Below are positions 16,743-25,005 of a stretch of DNA of 27,976 nt, piece after piece. The notes beneath the pieces are model-generated. The model was given only the letters and a program-made list of their open reading frames with translations. It did not search any database and had not been told where the DNA came from. Within the stretch, counting starts at the first letter, position 1; every line of letters starts with the position of its first letter. This DNA comes from CAZSMK01 sp964608095 (GTDB taxonomy: Bacteria > Sumerlaeota > Sumerlaeia > MWCT01 > JAGHBZ01), in assembly GCA_964608095.1 (NCBI GenBank), contig CAZSMK010000114.1, positions 1 through 27,976 on the forward strand, written 5' to 3'. Both the position numbers and the translations under genes were made by a program.

Positions 16743-17852
16743 ATGCATTCAATCTCAAGATTCACCATTCTCATTTTGATCGTCGGTATACTGCTACCAA
16801 TCGGCTGTGCAAAGAAAACACCGCAAGATAAACTGCAGGAAGCTCAGCAAGCCCTGGCAAAGAAAGATATCCTTTCAGCCATTATTATACTCGAGGAAAT
16901 AGTGGAACAGCACCCTGAAGATCCAGCCGCTGACGAAGCACGTATTCTTCTTGCCCAGGCGAATTTAATCAGTGGTGATTCCCAAATCGCCATTCAACAT
17001 CTTGACTATATTCTCAAAAAGCACGGACTCCTGAGTCCGCACGGGAATATTGCTTTTAATCTCAAACTCGCTGCCTACGAACAGGAAAAACAGTACGACG
17101 AGGCGCTCACCTTTCTGGCGTCGGTGAAAGAGGATCTAACGACTACGGGGATGGTGCTGCTTCAGCTCAATTTCGCCGAGGCTGATTTCTATCACAAAAA
17201 AGGAGACCTCGAGAAGGCGATTGACATTTTGAAAAATATCGTTGAACGCGCCACTGATGAAGAGACTATGATGAGGGCGCTTGAAAGAGCCGTCGCTATT
17301 TATGAAGCGGAAAAAAACTACGAAGCAGCAGTCGAACTTTATGAAAATTTCCTCGATTCCCATCCGGATGTGACGTTTAAACATCTCCTTATAGGCGGGA
17401 TTGCTTTTTACCATGATAAACTCGGAAATCACGAAAAAGCCGATGCCTTGTATAATGAAGCAATTGAAGGTTTTGAAAAGAGCATCGAGGAGGCTGCTGC
17501 CTCGGAAGAAAAGGTCGTATTCATGATTCAGCTCGGCAAACTCTACACCCTTCGTAAAGAGTATGATAAGGCGCTCGAAATATATGAAAAAGTCATTACC
17601 GATTTTCCTTCCGATAGACAGGTTCCATCGGTAATGATGGAAACCGCATGGGTTCTCTCAGAAAAGAAAGATTACAATCGTGCAATCTCAGTACTCAACC
17701 AGATGATTCAGCGTTACCCGAATACGCCCATCTCCCAATCAGCGATGAGCATGGTCCAATACATTAACCAGCAACGTAAGGGCATTGTTGACGAGGCCGC
17801 TCCCACAACAGGGTCGGAACCGCTCGCGGCAACCCCCGAAGTAGAGAATTAG
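16743..17852 (+). CDS. TPR-repeat lipoprotein
   Basis: A 369-residue protein with lipobox LPIG-Cys22 after a hydrophobic signal sequence. Residues about 28-345 are helical TPR-like hairpins, with typical pairs such as KDILSAIIILEEIVEQHPED, YDEALTFLASV, GDLEKAIDILKNIVE, KNYEAAVELYENFLDSHPD, KEYDKALEIYEKVITDFPSD and DYNRAISVLNQMIQRYPNT. It probably acts as an envelope-anchored scaffold, as BamD, YbgF/CpoB and other TPR lipoproteins do. It is longer than BamD and I see no reason to call it that. AGGA lies about 10 nt before the ATG. It sits 90 nt after the YkgJ-type gene and 33 nt before the next. Confidence 0.82.
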   Translation: MHSISRFTILILIVGILLPIGCAKKTPQDKLQEAQQALAKKDILSAIIILEEIVEQHPEDPAADEARILLAQANLISGDSQIAIQHLDYILKKHGLLSPHGNIAFNLKLAAYEQEKQYDEALTFLASVKEDLTTTGMVLLQLNFAEADFYHKKGDLEKAIDILKNIVERATDEETMMRALERAVAIYEAEKNYEAAVELYENFLDSHPDVTFKHLLIGGIAFYHDKLGNHEKADALYNEAIEGFEKSIEEAAASEEKVVFMIQLGKLYTLRKEYDKALEIYEKVITDFPSDRQVPSVMMETAWVLSEKKDYNRAISVLNQMIQRYPNTPISQSAMSMVQYINQQRKGIVDEAAPTTGSEPLAATPEVEN

Positions 17853-17885
17853 CGAACCGTGGATTTCAACATAGAGGAGAAAAAG

Positions 17886-18236
17886 ATGAGTTCATGCGTA
17901 ACTATCCTATCGCCGACACGGTTTTTTGTATTCAGTATTTTTTTTATCATGATCAGCTTCTCGGGATTTGCTCAGAATTCCGAGAAGCATCGAGCCTTGG
18001 GGGTGGATAGCCGGCACCCAGGCTTGTTCAAACCGGCTGACGGTTCACTGACTACTATCGGGTATACTCTCAATAAATTACTACGCGCCGACGGTACCGA
18101 GTTTTATGCGTTTGTTGGGCTTACTACTCAAAATTATATTCTCACGGTTGATTTTCTCGGGTATGAATCTCTTACAAAAACGGCTTTTGCACCCGCAGGA
18201 AAAGTCAACTGGACATATTTTCAATGGGAGCAGTAG
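17886..18236 (+). CDS. Small exported protein of unknown function
   Basis: A 116-residue protein. AGGAG (17875-17879) lies 6 nt before this ATG, which decides against the in-frame GTG at 17859. A signal peptide ends near SGFA (about residues 25-28). The mature part of about 88 residues is Gly/Thr/aromatic-rich (HPGLFKPADGSLTTIGYTL; FYAFVGLTTQNYILTVDFLG) and could be one small beta domain. I do not recognise it. The stop at 18234-18236 is followed by two more stops in the same frame before the glycosidase gene opens in that frame at 18273. A decayed fusion is conceivable but nothing proves it. It probably belongs to the operon with the TPR lipoprotein. Confidence 0.6.
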   Translation: MSSCVTILSPTRFFVFSIFFIMISFSGFAQNSEKHRALGVDSRHPGLFKPADGSLTTIGYTLNKLLRADGTEFYAFVGLTTQNYILTVDFLGYESLTKTAFAPAGKVNWTYFQWEQ

Positions 18237-18281
18237 AAAAAAAAGTATAAAATAGCGCTCTAAATCCTGTGATTGAGCATT

Positions 18282-20036
18282 ATGCGGGTACTCAAGCAAG
18301 ATAGTCATGTGCTGATTCAGGCGAAGACGTACCAATTCATGTATGATTCGGCGGAACCGCTCTGGGCGAATCTTAATCTGCGAAAAAATAGTCGGCTTCG
18401 CCTCTTCCTCATGCCGCAAATCAATACCTCCACCATGAAGGACAAAGTTCCGGAGATTGTCGCCGTTTCACTTAGAAAACAGGGAAGCGACCCCGTTATC
18501 GAACTTACCTTCCGTTCTCTATGCTGGAAATACAAAAAAGTGATATGGCGCTTGAACGACTTTTTCATAGAAACCTACTGTCTTCTCGAAGGGGAATGGC
18601 AATTTTATATCGATGATCTTACCTTCCTCGGGACGCTTTCCCCTGACAAAGTCTTGAGCAAGGGAAACTTTCATACCCTCTTCAGCCCCGTGCCCAATGC
18701 TGAAAATTACAACCTCTTCAAACCGTCTCAAATCGCGCATAATCCTATAAGCGCCGGGGGATTTCATGGCGGCACCGGATTCTTTACACCTGCACCCTTT
18801 TTCTATGCCTTTCAGTGGCATACCGGAGATAATGTGGGAGTAGGACTCCATTGTCACCCAGGTGAGAATAATTTTTCTGACTTCAGTTACCTCGGAGAAC
18901 ATCAAGGCTTTCTTTTCCGCCTCGAGTATGACTGTGCTACTCTCTCTCATTCTCCTGCGCGCACCCCATCTCTTGTCTTCTATTGTGGGAATGACCCCAT
19001 CGAACTTCTAAAACAATATTGCGACCATCTTTATGAGAAGGGTATCGCACCTAAGAACGCTCATCACCAACCTGAGTGGTGGCATGGGCCTATTTTCTGT
19101 GGATGGGGTGAGCAATGCAGTTGTGCCATGAAGGACACGTACAATAAGTCGGACGGTCAACTGAATACCTCTCTTGCCCGTGAAGCGTGTACTCAGAAAA
19201 ATTACGAGCAGTGGCTCGATTATCTCCTCGAGAAGGGATTGAAACCGCGCATCATCATCATTGATGATGGTTGGGAGTCCATCCCGGGTAGCCCTATACC
19301 CCATGCCACTCGATGGAGAAACCTCCGCACGTTTATCGATTATTGCCATAGCCAGCGCATCAAGGTGCTTCTCTGGTGGAATTGTTTCGAGTCACAGATG
19401 GCACAACCGAACGAGACGATTCGCACCCTCGAAGGTATACCCGTAAAAGGTTTGTACGGTGCACCCTGCGCTGATCCCACCAATCCCAATTTTGCGAAAC
19501 GCCTTAAAAAAATTCTGCAGCGACTGCTCTCAAAACGCCAACGCGCTCTCAACGCCGATGGGTTGAAAATAGATATTAACGGGAGCATTCCCAGCGGTAA
19601 AGGTTTTCTGGTGCAGGGTAATGTCTGGGGAACCGAACTCATGAAAGCAATGATGCGCCTTATCTATGATACCGCGCACGAAATCAAGGACAACGCCCTT
19701 ATCGAGACTCACACGGTCAATCCCTATTTCAACGATGTAATCGATATGATTCGCCTTAATGATATTATCTGTCCGAAAGGTAAAGAGATAGAAGCCATGA
19801 CGTTGCGTCAAAAAGTAGCGCGGGCAGCAAGTCCCCACTGGCTTATCGACCCCGATTGCTGGCCCCTGCCGGATCGCGAAAGTCTCGGGAGATATATCTG
19901 TCTCCAGCCCGAACTCGGCGTTCCCTCTCTTTACTACGCTCTCAGCATCGGCTCTGAACCCACGCCCCTGACCGATGAAGAGTATGCCCTGATTCGGAAT
20001 GTATGGAATCACCCTCTCAAGCACCGCGAATCTTGA
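18282..20036 (+). CDS. GH36/clan GH-D-like alpha-glycosidase (alpha-galactosidase type)
   Basis: About 584 residues. An N-terminal beta-sandwich (about 1-250) precedes a TIM-barrel with clan GH-D hallmarks: RIIIIDDGWESIPG (near 325), KVLLWWNCFESQ (near 365), GLKIDING with probable nucleophile Asp431, and NDVIDMIRLNDI (about 485-495), whose aspartates are acid/base candidates. This suggests retaining hydrolysis of alpha-galactosides or related alpha-glycosides; the exact substrate cannot be read. There is no signal peptide, so it is probably cytoplasmic unless its start is wrong. The start is uncertain: ATG 18282 and TTG 18273 share the frame and neither has a good ribosome site. The preceding small gene carries a signal peptide and lies in the same frame, separated by stops. 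Confidence 0.75.
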   Translation: MRVLKQDSHVLIQAKTYQFMYDSAEPLWANLNLRKNSRLRLFLMPQINTSTMKDKVPEIVAVSLRKQGSDPVIELTFRSLCWKYKKVIWRLNDFFIETYCLLEGEWQFYIDDLTFLGTLSPDKVLSKGNFHTLFSPVPNAENYNLFKPSQIAHNPISAGGFHGGTGFFTPAPFFYAFQWHTGDNVGVGLHCHPGENNFSDFSYLGEHQGFLFRLEYDCATLSHSPARTPSLVFYCGNDPIELLKQYCDHLYEKGIAPKNAHHQPEWWHGPIFCGWGEQCSCAMKDTYNKSDGQLNTSLAREACTQKNYEQWLDYLLEKGLKPRIIIIDDGWESIPGSPIPHATRWRNLRTFIDYCHSQRIKVLLWWNCFESQMAQPNETIRTLEGIPVKGLYGAPCADPTNPNFAKRLKKILQRLLSKRQRALNADGLKIDINGSIPSGKGFLVQGNVWGTELMKAMMRLIYDTAHEIKDNALIETHTVNPYFNDVIDMIRLNDIICPKGKEIEAMTLRQKVARAASPHWLIDPDCWPLPDRESLGRYICLQPELGVPSLYYALSIGSEPTPLTDEEYALIRNVWNHPLKHRES

Positions 20037-20098
20037 TCTCCACACCGGATTATATCCTTCGCATGCATTTCCACATCATATCTCTTTCTTCTTTGACC

Positions 20099-20143
20099 AC
20101 GAATGCAACGAGCTTGATACCAAGCTCGCCGAATCGCACGAAT
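20099..20143. repeat. 45-nt CACGAA-type repeat, copy 1
   Basis: Begins ACGAATG and ends CACGAAT. Its centre is a perfect 8-bp hairpin, CGAGCTTG (20109-20116) with CAAGCTCG (20121-20128), loop ATAC. It matches copy 2 (20284-20328) at 35 of 45 positions without gaps. Confidence 0.6.
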
Positions 20144-20283
20144 ACGTCTCACCCTTTTTTACATACAAATCCTCAAAGGACACGAAGAACACAGAGTATT
20201 TTTTATCTCTGCATGTGATTCACTCTGCGAATTCTGCGTTAAAGTATATCTTAAGAAAAATTCTCAAAGCGTCACCTATTATG

Positions 20284-20328
20284 ACGAATGACACGAGTTT
20301 GATTTCAATCAAGCCGAATAACACGAAT
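20284..20328. repeat. 45-nt CACGAA-type repeat, copy 2
   Basis: Same length and flanks as copy 1 (ACGAATG ... CACGAAT). Most differences fall in the central stem, yet a shifted hairpin is kept: TTGATT (20299-20304) with AATCAA (20307-20312). This suggests the fold matters more than the sequence. Confidence 0.58.
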
Positions 20329-20454
20329 TAAAAAATAACAGTTCAAAAAGTAGGAGTTTAAAAAATAGTGAAGATAAGGCGGGGCTGTAACCCGGCACGA
20401 GTGATGAGGATTTCGATATAGATGAAAAAAAGTTTTTTTAATGCCACATCTTTG

Positions 20455-20477
20455 TCATTCTTTGTTGAAAGGAATGA
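20455..20477 (-). terminator. Possible terminator hairpin after the lyase operon
   Basis: A 9-bp stem with one wobble (20455-20463 with 20469-20477) and a 5-nt loop lies 18 nt past the lyase stop. The T-tract expected for the minus strand comes only about 25 nt later (within 20424-20440), so a classic intrinsic terminator is doubtful. Confidence 0.35.
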
Positions 20478-20495
20478 TTAATAGTTAAATCGAGA

Positions 20496-22694
20496 TTAGA
20501 TTTCTCCATCTCGGGACTTTAACTCGAGAATACATTCCGGATACCACTTCTCTACTTTTCCCCCTGTCTTGATTTCAAGATGATATGGTTCTTTGTATTC
20601 TTCTTTATTTGGGGGGACAGGAAATCCTTTTGATGATTCAATCTCCACCGCTATATCCGATACAAATTTCCCCTCTATCTTGTATCGTTCCCCCTGAACC
20701 AAAAAAGTCTTATCGTTTTCATTGAACTCAATGGGAAATTCGCTATGCAAAAGCCATGAGATAATGCCCGGCTCCGGTAGAACAATCTCATCCTTAATAG
20801 TAAAGTTGGTTTCATCGTTATACGTGAATGTGCGCAGAAATTTCTCTACTCTCCCTTCATATATTTCTTTTTGTGAAGCATTTGCCACAATATACAGTTG
20901 CTTGTTCTTATGCCGGTATTCTCTTATTTTTCCATCGGTACCGGGCGTGAATACCTGTTGTCCTTGTCCATCGATCAGTATTGTATTGTGCGCAACGGAT
21001 TGAACAGTATATTCTTTATGATGGGGGGAGAGGTAACTATCATAATAGCCGGTGTCCCAGATGAGTTTATCCCCGCCGGCAGCTATGACGAAATGATTTT
21101 GGTCGGCGTGTGAATGATTGAATTTTCTTCCAATAAAAGGACCGGAGCGCGTCGCGAATATTATTTGTTTCTCAGGGTCAAAGACGCTATTGTTGCTCAC
21201 CACCCATCCCACGTCTTCAAAGTGATAGGCGAAAGGGAATGTTCGTTCTGATTTAAGCCCCAGGGAAGTGAATATGCGCGAGTACAATCCGGGCTTTCTA
21301 CGTTCATACCATGTCAATACCAGCGGCAATCGAGAGTCGGCTATTCCTTCGCTAATAAAGTCGATATACTTCCATGCGAGCGTATCATTATATCGCGAGG
21401 CAAGTCGCATCATAATGAGTTTGTCGAAGCCGGTGGGTGGATTCCCATGATTATCGCCAAACGGGACAAGCGTGCCCTCTGGCGGGTGACAGTATATCTT
21501 GAAGAACGCAGTCCCCTCGAGCCATTCGTGTTTATAGAAGTCAATCCCTGTCGCGTTAAGAAGCGCATCGCTGTATTGAAACACAAAGAACAGCGTATAA
21601 GACCAGTAATCCAGACCTTCATGCCATTCGCCATCAGAGCCACCACGGGGAAGAAATACGCCGTGAAACAATTGCGCAGAAAAAGAAGCCCACTCGTCCG
21701 CTTCAGGTGTCTCTTCACGGATAACCATTGCGCCCAAACCCAGACCCGCTGCGCAAAACCATGGATGATTGTTATCCGGATCGTTCATCATTCCCTGGCT
21801 CAACATTTTCGGGATGAACGGATTGAGGAATTTATACATATCCTTTGCGCGCAGCTCTATGGCTTTCCGGATATTTTCCCTGTCTTCGCCTGAAAGGTCT
21901 GATTTCAATAGCCCATAGCCGGCGCTCAACCCCTGTAACATATACCATGCTGCATGGTCGTTTGAATATACCCCTGTGCTTCCTTCAGGATTCCATGAAG
22001 CCATCTTCTGCAAAAAAGCATTGGATTTTGTGAGATATTCCTTGTTGCCGGTTAATGTATAGCCGTAAGCAAGTTGAACAGCCGCAGTTTGTGCAATCGA
22101 AGACTCATTGTTTATTTTATTCCATATTTCGTAGTTCCAAACACCATCGGGATATTCTTCGGGTTCATGAATAGTTGCAACAAAGTCATCATCGAATCCA
22201 TCACATATTTCAATTAATCTTTTCAGGTACTTCTGCCGTTCATCAGTGGCAGAGATTATGTCTTTTCTTGACGTTTCGGATAAGAACACACCTTGTTCTT
22301 TGTATTTCAGATTATTGAAATCAGCACCGAGATTCATGCCTTTTTTATCAACCGTGATTTCTCTTTCGGATTGTCCAATTACTTGATTCTGTGAATTATA
22401 CGCAGAGACCTGAATGACGTAATCGCCCAAAGCAAGTTCTTTCTCCGGCGTATAAAAGTTCCACTTTGTTTGAAATTTTTGTATGCGGTTCTCTCTCTTC
22501 AGCGCTATTTCGTAATAGTGCGCATCAGGTTCAGATTTCCAATGGATGAAGGGTGGATTAGAAAGCGCGGCATCGTCGGGATAAAAAATTTCAAGGGGTT
22601 CGTGTTCTTCTCCCGTCCAATCCACAGGCTCAGCAGAACCGATTATCTGAAAAGTCATGAACATAAAAGGTACTATTACTATGCTCTTTAGCAT
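20496..22694 (-). CDS. Exported DUF4962/heparinase II/III-type polysaccharide lyase
   Basis: A 732-residue protein with a signal peptide at 1-20. A fibronectin-like domain covers about 32-115 (PPFIHWKSEPDAHYYEIAL). A DUF4962-type alpha/alpha toroid covers about 125-460, with NDPDNNHPWFCAAGLGLGAM (304-323) and WHEGLDYWSYTLFF (357-370). A heparinase II/III-like beta-sandwich follows, with FNHSHADQNHFVIAAGGDKL (525-544) and SVAHNTILIDGQGQ (566-579). In the PL12/15/17/21 lyases these His and Tyr positions serve metal binding and beta-elimination. The probable role is cleavage of a uronate-containing polysaccharide outside the cytoplasm; alginate, heparin-like and other chains cannot be told apart here. 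GGGGAGG (22703-22709) lies 8 nt before the ATG. It is the last gene of the five-gene minus-strand operon. Confidence 0.85.
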   Translation of the reverse strand: MLKSIVIVPFMFMTFQIIGSAEPVDWTGEEHEPLEIFYPDDAALSNPPFIHWKSEPDAHYYEIALKRENRIQKFQTKWNFYTPEKELALGDYVIQVSAYNSQNQVIGQSEREITVDKKGMNLGADFNNLKYKEQGVFLSETSRKDIISATDERQKYLKRLIEICDGFDDDFVATIHEPEEYPDGVWNYEIWNKINNESSIAQTAAVQLAYGYTLTGNKEYLTKSNAFLQKMASWNPEGSTGVYSNDHAAWYMLQGLSAGYGLLKSDLSGEDRENIRKAIELRAKDMYKFLNPFIPKMLSQGMMNDPDNNHPWFCAAGLGLGAMVIREETPEADEWASFSAQLFHGVFLPRGGSDGEWHEGLDYWSYTLFFVFQYSDALLNATGIDFYKHEWLEGTAFFKIYCHPPEGTLVPFGDNHGNPPTGFDKLIMMRLASRYNDTLAWKYIDFISEGIADSRLPLVLTWYERRKPGLYSRIFTSLGLKSERTFPFAYHFEDVGWVVSNNSVFDPEKQIIFATRSGPFIGRKFNHSHADQNHFVIAAGGDKLIWDTGYYDSYLSPHHKEYTVQSVAHNTILIDGQGQQVFTPGTDGKIREYRHKNKQLYIVANASQKEIYEGRVEKFLRTFTYNDETNFTIKDEIVLPEPGIISWLLHSEFPIEFNENDKTFLVQGERYKIEGKFVSDIAVEIESSKGFPVPPNKEEYKEPYHLEIKTGGKVEKWYPECILELKSRDGEI

Positions 22695-22782
22695 TGTTAA
22701 AACCTCCCCAAAATTTGATTCATGAAATAGATACCCACTGAGTACATAGGGAATCTTATTTTCAATTTTCTATAAGAATGAA

Positions 22783-23826
22783 TCATGACCATGTAATCAA
22801 AAAGCCCAACACTTCCTTCTCTGCGAGAATCGATTCATACGCTTCAGACGCATCCGATAATGGGATTATTCTGGAGATAAGTGGTGCGACATTGATTTTA
22901 CCGATTTGCATGAGGCGCATAAATTCAACCAGATTTCGCGTCTCAGTCCAGCGGATATATTGATAGGGATAATCAATGCCTTCACGCTCAAAGAATGGGT
23001 CATATCTTCCGGGTCCGGCAGCCTTTGATGTCGTAATAAACTGTTCTTTTTGCAAAAAATCCACATACTCTTTACCTGTGAAGTTTATGTCAATAACCCC
23101 AAGTAGAACAATTCTCCCTCGCAATCGGGTAATCAGGGTGGCTTGTTTCATCGGTTCAGGGCTTTTTGCAGCCATGCAAAGATAGGATATGTCCGCTCCA
23201 TTGCCGTCAGACATTTCATTTATAATTTGTTCTACTTTTTCAGGAACAGTGATTGTGCAACTTTGCCTTTCAGTAAGGCATTCCTCGAGTTTCTTGCATC
23301 TATATTCTGAATGGTCTGCACACACAACCCGACAGGAACCGGCAATTGCCAGCTGGGCACATAAATTGCCGATAATGCCTAACCCGCCGACATAACATAA
23401 ATCGCCCATCTGCGGGTCGCCGCAACGATAGCCGTGAAGCGCTATTGCGCCTAATCCCATAAACGCCGCTTCTGTGTCGGAAATAGTATCGGGAAGAGGA
23501 TAAGCAAGAGAAAAAGGAACCACATTATATTCAGCATGTTGTACATAGGGTCCTCCATAAACCGCTACACGCTGACCGACTTTAAAATTCTTGTGTTCGC
23601 CATATACGTGCTCAGCAATTCCAACGCCACAGTAACCGAGACGTATCTTCTCTTTGCGAATCTCGTCAAGGGTCTTTCCTTCGTTTCTCTCGATTATCAG
23701 TTTCTCGGTTCCCTGACTGATGAGCGTGTACCTCATTTTGCACATAATACTATTGGGAAAAGGCTCTGGTTGTTCCTGCTCATCAATAATAATTCCTTTG
23801 TTCCCATTCGGTATAATGATCTTCAT
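22783..23826 (-). CDS. MDR-family NAD(P)-dependent dehydrogenase
   Basis: A 347-residue protein of the medium-chain alcohol/sorbitol/threonine dehydrogenase superfamily. A GroES-like N-terminal fold covers about 1-125. The Rossmann motif YVGGLGIIGNLCAQLA starts near 145. The usual catalytic-zinc Cys segment (CG[TS]D) is replaced by SQGTE (37-41), and no four-Cys structural zinc loop is visible. It may therefore be a zinc-independent member. The probable role is oxidation or reduction of a sugar or uronate intermediate. GGGAG lies about 8 nt before the ATG. The spacings of 72 nt to the aldolase-type gene upstream and 88 nt to the lyase gene downstream fit co-transcription. Confidence 0.82.
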   Translation of the reverse strand: MKIIIPNGNKGIIIDEQEQPEPFPNSIMCKMRYTLISQGTEKLIIERNEGKTLDEIRKEKIRLGYCGVGIAEHVYGEHKNFKVGQRVAVYGGPYVQHAEYNVVPFSLAYPLPDTISDTEAAFMGLGAIALHGYRCGDPQMGDLCYVGGLGIIGNLCAQLAIAGSCRVVCADHSEYRCKKLEECLTERQSCTITVPEKVEQIINEMSDGNGADISYLCMAAKSPEPMKQATLITRLRGRIVLLGVIDINFTGKEYVDFLQKEQFITTSKAAGPGRYDPFFEREGIDYPYQYIRWTETRNLVEFMRLMQIGKINVAPLISRIIPLSDASEAYESILAEKEVLGFLITWS

Positions 23827-23898
23827 AAATATTCTCCCTATACTATTCTAAAAATAATTCCCCAATATACAATTTGATACACGACTCGAGCATTTGAA

Positions 23899-24972
23899 TC
23901 ATCGCAACCACTCATCGAGGTGTTCTCGAACAAACTCATCATCAATGAGCCAGGGATATGCCTTTATAGCGCGAAGAATCTCGTCCATTTGCCCCGGGGA
24001 CATCCTCTCCTTTTCAGACAGACAATGCGATGTTCTCATCAAACCCTGGCGCCGTAATATTTCGTTTATGCCTGCTATGCAACCGCGAAAATTATGTGTA
24101 CTATCAAATACTGCCGCATTTGCTTCTGTGAGCTGTGCATTTTTCTTGAGCATATCCACAGGAATAGGGGCACTCCCTTCTCTTATCTTATGTATAGAGT
24201 CTAAAAGACCAACCGCTGTCTTTGTCCATATAGCCCATTGACCAAGAAGTCCTCCCTTGATATGGAGTGTCTTCCTGACATCATCTTTTACCATCTCATA
24301 CGGCGTCAGTAAATCTATTATAATGTTGTCATCATTCCCCGTATATAATGCTATCTCTTCATCCCTTTTAGAGTCGAACACTCCCCTTATCACATCAAAA
24401 GTATGATAACGGTTGAAGGGCGCTATTTTGATGGCAATGACATTCTCGATCTCGCAGAATTGTCTCCAGAAACTATAAGAGAGAATTTTTCCGCCCACTG
24501 ACGGCTGTAAATAAAACCCCATAAGGGGGATCATTTTCGCAACTTCTCTGCAATGAGCAATAGTAGTTTGTTCGTCTTCATCACGAAAAGCCGACAGAGA
24601 TAGAAGACCGGCGTCATAATTAAGTGTCCTTGCGTATGAGGCTTCAGCAACTGCCTGCGACGTCTTACCACAGATGCCTGCGATTTTTACAATCGGCGTT
24701 GAACATTGTCGCTCGAGGTTATGAAGTTCTTCTGAAGCAAGGCTGAGAATCGGCTTGAATAAATTGTATTTATTATCTCTTATTTCAAATTGTGTTGTGT
24801 GAACGCCGACAGCAACACCTCTTGCGCCGGCGGCTACATAGTATCTATAAATAGCGCGCTGATATCGTTCATCCAGGCGTTTTTTCTCATCCAACGCTAA
24901 TGGTGAAGCCGGGATTACTATTCCCTCTTTCAAGGTTCTCATGCTATCTTGTGAAGGCATTGGATATGTCAT
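23899..24972 (-). CDS. DHDPS/N-acetylneuraminate-lyase family aldolase or dehydratase
   Basis: A 357-residue (beta/alpha)8 class I aldolase. The Schiff-base lysine is probably Lys182 in VIAIKIAPFNRY, and the catalytic tyrosine Tyr154 in MGFYLQPS. These match the spacing of DapA and NanA. The usual GTTGE substrate loop reads VGVHTTQFE (55-63), so it is unlikely to be the lysine-pathway DapA. In this operon a keto-deoxy sugar aldolase or dehydratase is more likely, but the substrate cannot be read from sequence. It is somewhat longer than DapA (about 290), with an extra C-terminal stretch (LSEKERMSPGQMDEILRAIK). AGGAGAGG lies just before the ATG. The epimerase-like gene ends 33 nt upstream. Confidence 0.85.
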   Translation of the reverse strand: MTYPMPSQDSMRTLKEGIVIPASPLALDEKKRLDERYQRAIYRYYVAAGARGVAVGVHTTQFEIRDNKYNLFKPILSLASEELHNLERQCSTPIVKIAGICGKTSQAVAEASYARTLNYDAGLLSLSAFRDEDEQTTIAHCREVAKMIPLMGFYLQPSVGGKILSYSFWRQFCEIENVIAIKIAPFNRYHTFDVIRGVFDSKRDEEIALYTGNDDNIIIDLLTPYEMVKDDVRKTLHIKGGLLGQWAIWTKTAVGLLDSIHKIREGSAPIPVDMLKKNAQLTEANAAVFDSTHNFRGCIAGINEILRRQGLMRTSHCLSEKERMSPGQMDEILRAIKAYPWLIDDEFVREHLDEWLR

Positions 24973-25005
24973 TAACCCTCTCCTGATAGAACTAAAACAA
25001 ATGGT

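Larger units (their letters stand above)
20037..20495. other. Non-coding spacer between convergent genes
   Basis: 459 nt separate the + strand glycosidase from the - strand lyase operon. It contains two related 45-nt elements, scattered CACGAA motifs and one hairpin near the lyase stop. The frames at 20003-20331 translate repeat sequence only. Confidence 0.55.

Noticed and set aside
20003..20331. Open frames of 71 and 110 codons
   Set aside because: They overlap the glycosidase end and then translate the CACGAA-type repeats.
20424..20440. A-run/T-run palindrome as a terminator
   Set aside because: It has no G/C stem and is too far from the hairpin at 20455-20477 to form a standard terminator with it.
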